64,000 nt of DNA from Akebia trifoliata (taxonomy: Eukaryota; Streptophyta; Magnoliopsida; Ranunculales; Lardizabalaceae), in the NCBI GenBank assembly GCA_017979445.1, contig JADQWC010000526.1, forward strand, positions 831,479-895,478, given 5' to 3'. The notes beneath the pieces were generated by a model that was not told the DNA's origin, made no database searches, and worked only from the letters and a program-made list of their open reading frames with translations. Position 1 is the first letter of the stretch, and every line of letters begins with the position of its first letter. The position numbers were made by a program, and so were the translations under genes. Shown here one piece after another: positions 12,070 through 24,600 of the stretch.

Positions 12070-12228
12070 GAGTCGTGCTGGAGTAACATTAGGGGGGAAT
12101 TGGATGTGTGTTAGAATCATATATGCTTTTCATCGAGAAACGATTAAGACCTTACTGAAAGCATCTAGGATTCTATGCACAACAATGTACCCACAATGTC
12201 CCTTAGAATGTTACCTAGCATTATTCAT
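12070..12228 (+). mobile_element. hairpin MITE, family B
   Basis: Left end GAGTCGTGCTGGAGTAACAT. The stem pairs GTTAGAATCATATATGCTTT with AAAGCATCTAGGATTCTATG. The degenerate right end GAATGTTACCTAGCATTA corresponds to the right end of the copy at 54807. Its right end is included in the tandem duplication that follows. Confidence 0.7.
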
Positions 12229-12820
12229 AATTTATTGGTTAATGAGACCAAATTACTATTAATCTAAATAGTCTACGCAACATGAAACCACCTAAGAAAC
12301 ACTCTGAATTAAACCACCACTCACATCAAATTAAATCAGAACCAAAGTTCTCTTTAATATTAAATTAAAATCAAAATAAGAGAAATTATTAATACATGTA
12401 AAGATAAAAGTATTCCTCATATGGATCCAAATACAAACTCTTTTATTAATAAAATAAATCTAAAATGAACCCAAAATCACAGTGATCATAATGTCCCTCA
12501 CAATGTTACTTGAGCATTATTAATAATTTATTGGTTAATGAGACCAAATTACTATTAATCTAAACAGTCTACACAACATGAAAAGCATTAATCATATAAC
12601 TCATGAAACCACCTAAGAAACACTCTGAATTAAAGCACCACTCACATAAAATTAAATCAGAACCCCAAGTTCTTTTTAATATTAAATTAAAATGAAAATA
12701 AGAGAAAATACTAATAATACATGTAAAGATAAATTAAGTATTCCTCATATGGATCCAAATACAAACTCTTTTATCAATAAAATAAATCTAAAATGAACCC
12801 AAAATCACAGTAATCATAAG
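12193..12820. repeat. tandem duplication containing the 3' end of the nodulin-like gene
   Basis: Two adjacent copies of about 300 bp: about 12193-12487 and 12488-12820. Both hold the block ATTGGTTAATGAGACC, the block CACCTAAGAAACACTCTGAA, ATTCCTCATATGGATCC, and a final AATCTAAAATGAACCCAAAA that includes the stop codon and last codons of the minus-strand gene at 12788. Copy 2 has about 22 extra bases near 12582-12604. The unit therefore runs from a MITE end through the gene's 3' UTR to its last codons. Confidence 0.85.
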
Positions 12821-14241
12821 AGTGACTCCTGAAACAAAAGCAATGGAGGAGGTAACAGCAAGAGAAGAAGAAGGTGAAGTAACATTCGAAGTTGGTGGGG
12901 AACTCGGTGGGACAGCTGGTGGGGATGTCGAAGATGTCGGCGTGACAGCTGGTGGGGGTGTTGAAGATGTCGGTGTGACAGCCATTGGAGACGGTGACAC
13001 AGGTGTATCAGCTTCAGGAGAAGATGTCGGTGGTATCAAGGTCATCGGAGAAGGTGACACTGTCGGTGACGGATACGATGAAGGCCCTTGGGCTGTCGGA
13101 GAAGGCGACATGGAGGGTGGCATATACGATGAAGGCGTTTGGGCTATAGAAGGTGACATGGACGGTGGCAAATACGATGAAGGTGTTTGGGCTATAGAAG
13201 GCGCCATGGATGGTGGCGAATAAGATGAAGAAGGTGGCAAATACGATGAAGGCGTTTGGGCTATAGAAGGCGCCATGGATGGTGGCGAATAAGATGAAGA
13301 AGGTGGCAAATACGATGAAGGCGTTTGGGCTATAGAAGGCGCCATGGACGGTGGCGGATAAGATGAAGGTGACATATACGGTGCCAAATACACAGGTGTA
13401 GAAGGTTGAGGAGAAGATGTCGGTGGTGTGGAGGCCATGGGAGATGGTGATGTGGGTCCCATTGCCTTTGGGGGGAAAGCAATTGGAGCATGAGATGGTG
13501 GTGTAATTGTCTTGGGAGGTGGAGCAATGGGTGTTGGGGCCTTAGGTGATGGGGCCATTGGTGGAGGAGATATGGGTGTATGGGCCTTTGGAGAGGGAGA
13601 GGTAGAGGGAGGAGGAGTAGTGTGTGGTGGAGGTGCACCAATGATTATAGGCCTTGAAGCCAAAACAACGACAATCAGCTTCTGACCCTTCTCACAACTA
13701 CCTGGATTACCACTGATGAAATAGAACGGTCCTGATCGATCAAACATGAACTTTGAGTTTCCATCCACCATACTCTTGATGGGTTTTGCTGTATTGCATT
13801 TGTAATAATCATCTTTGTTTACAACCAATAGAGAGTCTGATCCTTTCTTGTACTTAAAAACTACAAAACAATAAGACCCACAGAATCAATCAATAAACAA
13901 ATAACAATAATAATAATAATAATAAATAAAATACAGAAGAAGTAGAAAATTAAAAGGGGAAGAATTCTTAAACTTAAAAAAACAAGAGAGGAGATTTCTT
14001 AAATTAATAATGTAAAAAAAGCTTTATAAGATCATGATAGAGAGAGAGAGACAGAGGACTTACTGAGAGTATCATTAACTTTAAACCTGTTTTTCCCAGC
14101 CCATTGGTTGAAATTCTCAGATGGATTCGACACCCACCCATCTTTCCCTCCAACATAGAAGTTATAAGCTTGAGAAGAACAGAGAAGACACATGAACATC
14201 ACAGATAAAAAGCTGATTATGAGAAATCTCTGAGACCCCAT
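12788..14241 (-). CDS. early nodulin-like protein (phytocyanin domain, Pro-rich tail, GPI signal)
   Basis: Two exons on the minus strand: 14241-14064 (59 codons plus one base) and 13860-12788; donor A|GTAAGT, acceptor TTGTAG. The joined frame gives 416 residues. Seen: a signal peptide at 1-25, then a phytocyanin domain at 26 to about 128 with YNFYVGGKDGWV, FNQWAGKNRFKVNDTL and FYFISGNPGSCEKGQKLIVV. Cys81 and Cys115 should form the fold's disulfide. The copper-ligand His that precedes the second Cys in true cupredoxins is Ser here, so it should not bind copper, as in other ENODLs. Residues about 131-390 are Pro/Ser/Thr/Ala-rich with many SP, TP and AP pairs, typical arabinogalactan attachment sites, and contain 23-residue tandem repeats. 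A hydrophobic C-terminus (FVSGVTLMITVIL) fits a GPI-anchor signal. Expected place: outer face of the plasma membrane or wall. The tail is longer than in most family members. Confidence 0.92.
13131..13385. repeat. coding minisatellite, 69-bp (23-residue) units
   Basis: Units at 13179-13247 and 13248-13316 are almost identical (one base differs); a partial third starts at 13317 and a 48-bp related unit precedes them (13131-13178). All period differences are multiples of three, so the frame of the Pro-rich tail is kept. On the minus strand the unit encodes SSYSPPSMAPSIAQTP plus a SYLPPS block. Confidence 0.9.
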
Positions 14242-14308
14242 ATCTGCAAAGAGATTACAACAGAAACCCAGAAAGAATCAATCAAAAACACAGATGGGTT
14301 TGAGTTAT

Positions 14309-14316
14309 TTTATATA
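14309..14316 (-). promoter_or_regulatory. candidate TATA box of the nodulin-like gene
   Basis: Minus strand reads TATATAAA about 70 bases upstream of the ATG, which would give a 5' UTR of about 40 bases. Another TATA-like run lies at about 14430-14441. Position only; not decisive. Confidence 0.35.
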
Positions 14317-14399
14317 TTTAAAGAGAAATTTAGATAGAAAAGATGGAGAAAAAAGAAAGCTTTATAAAAGCTCTGTTTCTAACTTTTTAAAAGTGGAAA

Positions 14400-16932
14400 A
14401 AAGATGGAGAGTCTATAGTTTGGGTTGATATATAAATAGCTTACTAAATAGATTACCGTTGCAACTTATAAATGTGATTTGGGAAATTTCTCCTGCTAAT
14501 TAGCTACCGTTTACATAAATAATTATTGAATATTTGTCGTAAATTAACAGTCAATTTTTTTCTTCTAATCTCTTAGAGATAGGAACAAGGGACACAACGG
14601 TCGTAATTCATTATTATGGCCCCATGCGCCAAAAACTTTCCAAGTGGTACTATCTTTAGGGACCATTAAGACCATAAAATTTTTTGCAAACTTACATCCA
14701 AAGAATCAGCTTGATTGGTGATTTTTGACCGTTGCATTCTAACCACTTTTTCCTCTATCTTTAATGAACACTAATCGAATGGTTAGAAATCATCAATCGG
14801 ATTGACTTTTATAATCGAAATTTCGTTACGTGGACCGAGTCATGAGCCATGACAACATTGTCCTCATGTTTTATTGGATTTTAGATTATTGTTTTATGAT
14901 ATTGAGTTTGTGCTTAAGTATACTATTTGTTAAAAAAGTTTTGAAAATTGTATGCAACATCGCGAATAGAACAAAATTATTACATAATTAATTAATTTTA
15001 ATAATATATGAATAATGATGAATGTAGGCAATTTTTTATACGAGGCTGGTACACGACTGATGCGATAAGGGCGCAAAACCATAGATCTTTTTCTTTGAGA
15101 TACTATTATAAGAAGGGTGATTTAAACATAAGCCTCCATGTTTTGGTAAATATTTAAGATATCCCGCTTTTTAAAACTGATGACATGCCCTATTGACCTA
15201 GGTTGACTAGGGAACAACAACTTTTTAGCATATAATTTTTCACCTTGATTTTCAATATTGAGATTCTCTCTCTTTTTTGAAAATTAAAGAGGGTGATTTT
15301 GTTTTGTTTTTGCTTCGGTTTTTTTTTTTTTTGACTTTGGCAGGTCGCACATACCATCCACCTAGCACGTGTACATATCAGTCCAATAGTCATATTTTTT
15401 GTTTAGGAATAATATAGAGATTCAAAATTATGACCTGAGAAACAAACTCAATCAATCTTGCCATCTAAATTAACCTCTGGTGGGTTAAATTCTACTCTTT
15501 CAATCTTCAAACCTTGGAAGCAAGATAAGATTTTTCGTAAGTAAAAGACTAAGTTGGAAAAGAGAAAAAAAGAAAAAAAAAAAAGATGGCTTGAGGACTA
15601 GGTTGAATAAATTAAAATGATCTAACTATGAGAATGAAGAACATGAAGATGACTACTTTTTGAGAGAAGATTATCGTGGTTTTTTGGTTAAGAGGTTAAA
15701 GTTGAAGGCATTTAGGTCATTGTATAGAAGTCTTACTAAAGAGACCAAGGTGAAGGGTCATGTTGACAAGGATTTCTTAATTATTCATCAAAACATTGAG
15801 GAACATGTCTAAATCTCCATAATAATAACCTAATTATGTGGCCAGTCTTTAATTCTCATTATTATAGCTTGATTAGGAAATTAGTGAGCCTGGTTAATGG
15901 TGACATAAGCATGGAGCAAGGTGACATACTTTTACACCATGAAAAGGCTTGGTTCTAGCCGTCCGATTTCAGCATCTGTGTTGATTTAAAGCCCATTCTT
16001 TAGCTGATACAAGCATTTGCAAGAAAGATCCTAAAATTATTTGGGTATAGACTTACACCCTTTTACCCCCTTGACTGTAAGTCAATGTTATGTTTTCATG
16101 ATGATTTAACGATAAAATTTTGATGTTTTCAAAATAATTTTCACTTAAATTATTATGTCAAAATTTCACTGTTAAATCATCAAGAAAAAATAAAGTTGTC
16201 TTACGGTCAAGGTGGATAAACTTAATCTTACATTTTACAAGGAGGTAAGCCTAATATCACCTATTTAATAGGGGGGTGTTACTAAAAACACTCTAATTAT
16301 TTCTAACAAAGAAATTGCCTAATATTTGTTGGCCTGCACTAGGTGGTGGAGGTATCTCACCTCAACTCCAAAAGGAAAGAAAGATGATGGAAGCTTTGAA
16401 AAAATAAATTTCATGTGTTGCAGTCAAATCTAATGTATTATCAATAGGTGCTTAATGTTGGAGAATATAAAGAAGTGACGAATAAAGAGAAAGAGAAAAT
16501 ACAGAAATCGATCTGAGGCACAAAAAATATTATTGTTCTTAAATTGATATTTGCTTCACATATAAATTTTCATTAGAAGTAGATTATCGATAAAGTCGAT
16601 ATCAAGAATCAAGATACGAAGAATTAAATCTATTTTTTTTTTAATTATAAAATTATTGAATTTATTTAAATATCTCCAAACACCAAAATATTGAAAAACA
16701 CTTCAATAAAATATGTTACTTTTTGGTAGGTTATTTGAGTGAAATCAACCCATTTATAGATGGTAATAGAGATGTTTTAGAAGACCTTTTGAAAATGAAT
16801 GATCATTGAAACTCATTACCCCCACCATCTTAAAACTGAAAAAAAACATCTTTTTTACATTTTCCTTGGTGCAATCATAGGAAGGAATTAATATTTTTGG
16901 CTCCATGACCATTTTTTCAACATATTTATATT
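14400..16932. other. intergenic sequence with one MITE remnant
   Basis: No gene recognised. A remnant of MITE family C lies at about 15012-15115 (AATGATGAATGTAGG, then AAAACCATAGATCTTTTTCTTTGAGATA). An inverted pair starting AATTTTGATG and CATCATGA-like blocks lies near 16095-16180. The frame at 15190-15393 is a low-complexity Lys/Gln translation. Confidence 0.4.
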
Positions 16933-17095
16933 GAGTCGTGCTGGAGTGACCTCAAGTTGGAGCCTTGTATCGTACTTCTTGACGTGAAAGTGTATAGTAA
17001 CTATAGATGCTTTTCACTCGTATCTTGTACGATTCCATGTCAAGAAGTGTTACATGAGATTCTAGTCTGAGGTCACTGCAGCATTATTTATTTAT
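16933..17095 (+). mobile_element. hairpin MITE, family B (reference copy)
   Basis: Left GAGTCGTGCTGGAGTGACCTC; right GAGGTCACTGCAGCATTATT, an imperfect inverse. Inner stem: ATCGTACTTCTTGACGTGAA pairs with CATGTCAAGAAGTGTTACAT-type sequence. Whole element folds into one hairpin. Non-coding. Confidence 0.75.
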
Positions 17096-17533
17096 ATTTT
17101 CTTGAAAACAAATTGCAAGCAATGATTTGGAATCGATTTTAGATTATGTAATCAGAGTCACTCCTACAAGGCAAATCACAAAACTGTTACGAAGCTGGGT
17201 ATTGTAATTACTTGGAATCGATTTGAACCTATGTTGCCAAATTCACTCCTACTAGTTTGAAATATGAATTGGTACAAAGTCGATTCAAATCTTGATGGAG
17301 TTTTGATCAAATATTAAATGCCCTTGGTATTTGATTAATGTAATAGATACCTTTGCTTTGGATTTTGGTCAAAAACTATAGATGATATGTCCATTGACTT
17401 AGGTCTTGTAATATGAGACCAACATAATTGCCTTTAATTCTCCATGCAACTACCTCTATTAACCAATTTGATCTAGAGTAGTGAACCCTGAACCACGAAC
17501 CCAAATTTGAACAAAGAGATCCTATGAATCATG

Positions 17534-17714
17534 TAGGGTTGTAAATAGATCAGATCAAATCCGAAATTCAATTCATTTTTTACTCGATAACTTCGAGTCT
17601 GGATCGATGATTTAGAATTTGATAAGGAACCTACTAGGGGTTAATTGAGATGGCAAAACTGATTGAGTTTACTCCTCAGGTCATGAGTTCGAATTACTAT
17701 ATGTCCCTCCACAA

Positions 17715-17756
<42 letters not shown>

Positions 17757-18453
17757 GAAATGTTCAGCACCCTAAGTTTTACCACACATTTTAACAAACG
17801 TTTTTTGTCCTACATGGGTTATAAGTTTTTGAATGGGCTGATTTTGGTGAGGATGATCTCTATGATTAGAAGATCATCCTCCCCAAAAATCAGCCCATTC
17901 CGAAATGTTTAGCCCATGTTTACACGTTGAAAAATCGTAGACCGTCCATTTTTTGTAAACCATTTTTGATGGGGTTAGAAGTTTTGGAATGAGCTGATTT
18001 TTGGTGAGGATGATCTCCTCACCATAGAGATCATCCTCACCAAAAATCAGCCCATTCCAAAAAACCCATGTAAGACAAAACACGTTGTTAAAGTGTGTGG
18101 TAAAACTTAGGGTGCTGAACGGGACCCTATATATATATATATATATATATATTGGGCACGTATTGGATGAGATAGTACGTGCGACCTACCAAAGTAAAAA
18201 AAGATTTCGATAAAGATCCAATTTGATAAGGTTCCAAGCCGGTCCCATAAAGATCCGATTCAATAAAATGTTAAGATTTTGCACATCAAATTGGTTTTGT
18301 CCGATCTAGACTGGATCTGATTGTTATTGGATTTGAATTTTAAAATGAAGATCCGATATAAAACCCCAATCCGATACTTATCGAATCAGTTCTGGATCTG
18401 ATCCGATCCTTATGAGATTGGTACAAAATTGACCTGATCCATTTACAGCCCTC
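17534..18453. mobile_element. hAT-like non-autonomous element with nested MITE
   Basis: Inverted ends: left TAGGGTTGTAAATAGATCAG, right CTGATCCATTTACAGCCCTC. Flanking 8-mers GAATCATG (17526-17533) and GAATCAGG (18454-18461) differ at one base and fit the 8-bp target duplication of the hAT superfamily. The sub-ends are rich in GATCnGATC-type words (GATCCGATT, GGATCTGATC). A tRNA-like segment with a B box (GGTCATGAGTTCGAATTA) sits at about 17640-17715, and a complete MITE A is nested at 17755-18127. No transposase frame. Confidence 0.7.
17755..18127. mobile_element. MITE family A nested in a TA microsatellite
   Basis: Left end GTTCAGCACCCTAAGTTTTA (from 17762), right end TAAAACTTAGGGTGCTGAAC (to 18120): a perfect 20-bp inverted repeat, with arms extending much further. 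Both arms carry the GGTGAGGATGATCT hairpin. (TA)n runs flank it at 17723-17754 and 18128-18153, so it landed inside a TA repeat. The arms are so alike that this is likely a recent copy. Confidence 0.88.
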
Positions 18454-18638
18454 GAATCAGGTAACATAGATTTGAACTATTTGTCAAAAAATTGACTCGA
18501 CCGAGTTCGATCCCATTAAGCGATTCAAATTACAGTCGGTGTTACCGTTCCGATCCTAAAAACCAGACAAATTTTGAAGTTTTGGAAGTCTCGTTCAATT
18601 AAAATTTTAAAAAGCTCTAAAACATTTGCAGAACTTCA

Positions 18639-21600
18639 ATGGCGTTAAACAGACTCAAAGAGACTCTAAAACCTTGCACCACTATCTCATCTTCTTCCTC
18701 ATCTAACTCACAACCCTCGATTTCCCAAGATTTCCAACAAACACCCCTTCAAAGAAAACCCCCAAAGTCTTCTCTTTCTCAACAGCTCCAACGCCTGCAA
18801 GACCCTCTCTTTCCCCCCCAAAATCTTCAACCAAAACCACATGAACAAGAAGGAAAAGAAGATAGAGAAGAAGAAGATAAGGACCCAATTCATCTCCTTG
18901 GCCGTAGACGCGAACCCGTCTCTTCCCATTTTCAATTTGATCCCACAGGACCCTTTGAGCCCATGATCCTCTCTTCACTGGGTGAGACACCTATAGTACA
19001 GGTATTTCTATATGAATTACAATGATGCAACTGGAATCTTATTAATTTGTTTGATTTGGTGATTTTAGTCTACAATGCACCTCATTTTTCTGTGGAATTA
19101 AGAGATAATTAGTGTAATTTGGTTAATTTTTGCTGTAAATGTGTGAAATTAACTTATGGGTACTCGTGATATTACTTCCACATGATTACTTTTTGGTTAA
19201 ATATTAGTTGTAGATTTGTTAATTAGAGATAAATTGGGTTAGCTTGTACTTGTGGGAGTAACTTTGAGGAACCCAAACATGGGGTGAAGGGAAAAAGCAT
19301 TCGTGAGGGGAAATTAATCAATGGGTAGTCATGATATTACTTCCTCGTGATTGCATTTTGGTTGAATATTAGTTGTAGATTTGTTAACCAGTGATAAAAT
19401 GGGTTATCTTGCACTTGTTGGAGTAATTTTGAGGAACACAAAAGCGGGACGAAGGGAAAAAAACACATGCTTGGGGGAATGTTGAAACTCTTTATGATGA
19501 TAAAATGGAGCACTTTAACTCTTTAAGAAATAGTAGTATACCACTTGGTGTTTCCTCTCACAGGATGAGTACCTGTCTTAGATTATGTTCACTTTGTTTT
19601 AACTTTGCCTGAGAAAATGTTTGATTAATTGCCGAAAGAGAATCCTTTCTCTATGCTTTTTTCCCTAGCTTGAAGCTGACCGTGTTGCAAAATATTGCAA
19701 GGGAAAACATTTGCAAATGCAAATGATTTATTGTTACCCATCAAGGACTTAAGTCAAATTTCATTTTGAAACATGTTTTTAACATATCATTTTTTTTTCG
19801 AAACTATCCGTGGTGAGGCCCACTGTTAACATGATATCCCAAACAATTTATTATGAATTAATGGTAATTTAACTAAGACTAGTTTTGAGAAATTCTCAGA
19901 AACCATACCCATACAACAACATTTTTTTTTAAATTTTTTTAGACTTTAGAGCGCATATTCTTTAGCATCTTAACTATTTTTGGTCAAATGTTACATAGGC
20001 ATTTAGTTAAGGGTTGTGTCATATCTATTTCATGCACTCATTTCACTAATCCTCTTTTAATTAATTTTTTGGCTGCAATCATCTTGAGTATTTGTTGGAA
20101 AGTTTCTTCTGTTCGTGAATTATGAGATTTTCTTTGGGGGTTGATATGAATACTACTTTTGTAGGTCCCTGCATCTATCAATTGTCGATTACTTGAACAT
20201 CAAAGAGAGGGAGTGAGATTCTTATATGGTTTGTACAAGGACAACGTAGGAGGTGTTCTTGGAGATGACATGTAAGTATACTGCATTTTCAGTGATCTTA
20301 TGAAAACTTGTTTTTTTTTTTCGGTTGGCGATCTTATGAAAACTTACAAGCGTTTCTTTTGCCAATATTGTTAACATAAACTTGCAAATCAACCTTCGCC
20401 TATTATTGAATTTTTATTAATCAATAAATGTGGAAAACAAGATCCACTCTAGAATCTAGCATTCATGAAGTTAAATTGTTAAATGTTGCCATTTCACCCT
20501 CTTACAACTGAAATAGAGACAGAAACAAGTATATATTCTCCATGAACTCTCCTGAGGAGTAGGTGGATGCTGCCTACCAAGGCTAGAGATATTCGTTCTA
20601 CTCGATTACTAATGTCAATCACAGTTTGATGGTTTAAGTCCATGGATAGGTGATAAGAGGATTTACCAGGCAACACAGAATGAGAAAAGACTTTCCATGC
20701 ATTCACCAGATGATGCATGAGTGGGGTCATTCCTTCTTTGACGCGAAGAAGGTGCTTTGGAGTATTCTTCCCTTTGCGATTTGTTGGGGAATTTGGAAGG
20801 AACATAATGGTCGGTGCTTCAAGGAGAAGAAGTCATGGTGTCTGAGTTGTTTTTGTCTATTCTTAGTTGTGTGTTCTTCTGGTGCAAGGTGTTCAAACTT
20901 CAGAGAGTTTAGAGGTATCTTCTTTGAGGATTTTGTAGGGAGGTGGGAGAAGGTGTGTAGAATTGCTCTCGGGTAGTTGGTTTTCTCTATTGGTTTTTTC
21001 TTTTGTCTTTGCTTGTATCCTTTTCGTTGGTCATCTCAACCACGTTTGAAATAAAATTTTCTGCACTTTTCCAAAAAAAAAAAAAAAAAAAGAAGGGGAT
21101 GGTGCATGAAGCATTGCAGAAGATAACCAAAGTTTAAGCATTTTCTTAAAAATAAAAAAAATAAATTAAAAAAGTTGAAGCGTTTTCTTGGCAGGATTGA
21201 TGCAAAGTTTCTGTAACCTAAGGAATGTTTTAACGTTAGCATCCTGCAATAGGTGATGCCAATCTAGAGTTTTGGACTGTAGATTTCTTGGATTGGTGAA
21301 ATATAGTTATTTTCTTTTCAATCCTAAGTACCCATATTTTTATCCTTCATGATGTTCATATCAAGTTTATTCATTCTGTTTTAACCTAGAACAGGGGTTT
21401 GGGGAAAACCATCCAAACAATTGCATTCTGGCTGCTGTGGTTGGTAATGATGCTGTGCATGGTTCCTCTGAGATTTTAAAGAGGGACCAAATGGGAAAGA
21501 AGGGTCCTGTATTGATCGTTTGCCCGACTTCTGTCATTCATAATTGGGAAGATGAATTTTCTAAATGGGCAAATTTTAGTGTTTCTGTTTATCATGGACC

Positions 21601-24600
21601 GAATCGTGACCTGATTCTCGAGAAATTAGAGACACGTGGCATTGACATACTTATAACCAGTTTCGATACGTTCAGAATTCAAGGTACAACCCTATCAGAG
21701 ATTCAATGGGATGTTGTGATAGTTGACGAGGCACACCGACTAAAGAATGAAAAATCAAAACTCTATGAAGCCTGTTTAAGAATTAAAACCAGAAAACGCT
21801 TTGGTCTCACCGGAACAGTAATGCAGAATAAAATTTTGGAATTGTTCAACCTGTTTGATTGGGTTTCACCCGGATCCCTAGGGACGCGGGAACATTTCAG
21901 AGATTTCTATGATGAGCCTCTCAAGCATGGTCAAAGGTTTAGCGCTCCAGAAAGATTCATACAGGTTGCCGAAGAGCGCAAGAAGCACCTCGTAGAAGTT
22001 CTTCGTAGGTATCTGTTAAGGAGAACCAAAGAGGAGACTATTGGGCATCTTTTGATGGGAAAGGAAGATAATGTCGTGTTTTGCGCAATGAGTGAGTTGC
22101 AAAAGCGAGCGTACAGAAGGATGTTACAGTTACCCGATGTCCAATGTCTTATAAAGAAGGATCTCCCATGTAGCTGTGGAAGCCCTCTAACACAAGTGGA
22201 GTGTTGTAACAGAATCATACCAAATGGAATCATTTGGTCGTATCTTCATAGAGATAACCCGGATGGTTGTGAGTCATGCCCCTTCTGTCTTGTTCTTCCT
22301 TGCCTTGTCAAGCTTCAACAGGTAACTTAGTTTTTGCAATTATTATTATTATTGAGAGCTGCTATTGCTATTGGCACCCTGACTTTTACATGTTATACCC
22401 CAATTTCTTAAATGATTTATTACACCCTAATTAAAGATTAAAACACACCATTCAAACATTTAAAAAATATTTCATGTTATTGCTTCAAAATTACAAAGCA
22501 TTATAACAAATTCAAACAACTTCAGCAGTTGTTTACATTACAATTAGGATTAGGCTCATATAAAATCCTAATTCTAACAAATAAAAATATAAACAAAAGA
22601 GGGAGAGAGTTTCTATTGGCACCCCAACTTTTACTTATTCTGAACCATTGACTTATTTTTTATTCTTTTAATTGGGGTGTAATAAGTAAAAGTTGGGGAG
22701 TGCCAATTGCAGCGCTCTTATTATTTTGTTGTTTTGGTTATTATTATTTTCATTATTATTATTACTATTATTTGTAGTTGTTTCTATTGATGATGATGAT
22801 GTGGTGGTTTATAAACCAGATAAGCAATCACCTGGAGTTGATTAAGCCAAATCCTAAGGACGACAAAGAGAAGCAAAAAAAGGATGCAGAATTTGCCTCT
22901 GTTGTTTTTGGTACTGATATTGATTTGGTTGGGGGCAGTACTCAGAGTGAGAGTTTCATGGGCCTTAGTGATGTTGAGCATTGTGGGAAGATGCGAGCAT
23001 TAGAAAGGTTAATGTTGTCATGGGTCTCACAGGGTGACAAAATCCTTCTATTCAGCTATTCTGTCAGGTAATTCTCATTAGACCAATGCACGTGTTTACA
23101 TTCTGAATCCATAATCATCGTATAATAATAACAATGCAGTTGATCCACCTTTCTCTGTCTCAAGAAAATAAAAAAAAAAAAAAAAACTTGGGTCCCGTTT
23201 TTATACAGATGGCCTTGAATGGGTCCACAACCCCACAGAGATGTAAAATGACATACATCAAATGTAGTCAGAAAAGATATGTAGACATATGCCTTTATTG
23301 GAGATATGGCTCAGGATAGAGTTGAATGGAAAAATGGGATTCATGTTGTCAACCCAATAATTAAGATATGATATTCATGACGATGATAATGATGAATGTT
23401 TGAGAAGTATCAGCTTCATAAAATCTATGCATGCCAGAGGGACCTTTGGTTTTTATCTATTTTCAATGGAGTATGTGGACCAAATTTAGGTCTGCCATTT
23501 GCGCACGGCAAAGGAGCATTATTTCACTACATGGCTTTCTATGGCCAATGAATGAAACAAGAGTTGGAGAGTTGTTATTTTTCAGAGCTATGTTTTTTAA
23601 TCAGTCTTTACCTTCCCTATGTTGTTTTTCAGTTTATTGTGCATGCAAGATTTAAAATCTGGGGTCGTAAATGAACACAGGAAGAATTTGGCTAGGGTTG
23701 CTATTTTCCTTATATATACATATTCTTTTATTGTATGCAAGATTTTGAATTTTGCTCTAGTTTAGTGCCTCAGTAAGATAACTAAATGACTTTCCAAGCA
23801 AAATGGTATTACACATTGGAGAATAACAATATGCTTCGATGCTGATTAATTCCAAGACACATTACAAAAAAATAAAAATAAAAATGCTTAATTCAGATAC
23901 GTTTGGTGTTAGTGAAGTAATATGAGTTATTTTATTTTATTTTATATAAAATGTATAACATAAATACAAGTTTGTAATTAATAAGTTTTCCAGTATGAGA
24001 TGATACACTCCCCTAGTGCCTATGTACCATCTCTTTACTTTACCAGATGAGATATCTTGGTCGGGTCATTCCAAGATGTACAATACTTTCAAACATGTAT
24101 GTGTGCCATTATCTGCTGCAAGCTAGCAAGAGTTTTTTCTAAGCAGTACTTTTGCTTTGATATTCTAGTAAAAGAAATAACAATGAATACAGTTTTCAAC
24201 TTGTTAAGCAAGTCAGGGAGAGGCTCTTCATTTGATTGAGTTAATGGTTGTCAAGAGTTAGTCTCAAAATTTGTTAGAATCTTCACATCTTGCAAGCCAA
24301 ATGGATCGTAAACCATTTTTCTTTTACCATTTATTTGCTTCCTATCTAAGAAAGCTTCTATTGCCACACCAATTTTTACTAATGCCACCCCAAAATGTAT
24401 GCTAATTCTTGGGTGATTTACACATGAATTGGGGTGGCATTAGCAAAAGTTGGCGTGGCAGTAGAATCTCTCCTATTTAATTGCAAACTGACCATAAATT
24501 ATTACCTAGCCTTAACTATGTTAAATACATATTTGCCATGCTATGAGGCAACCCATCAACTTGGATTTTTTTTTTTTTTTTTTTTTCTGTTATCTCTTTG

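Noticed and set aside
12822..13223. 133-residue plus-strand frame, Gly/Glu/Val-rich
   Set aside because: Antisense of the repetitive Pro-rich tail of the nodulin-like gene; the minus-strand frame has the domain, splice sites and signal sequences.
18703..18990. minus-strand frames of 95 and 75 residues
   Set aside because: Antisense of exon 1 of the SNF2 gene.
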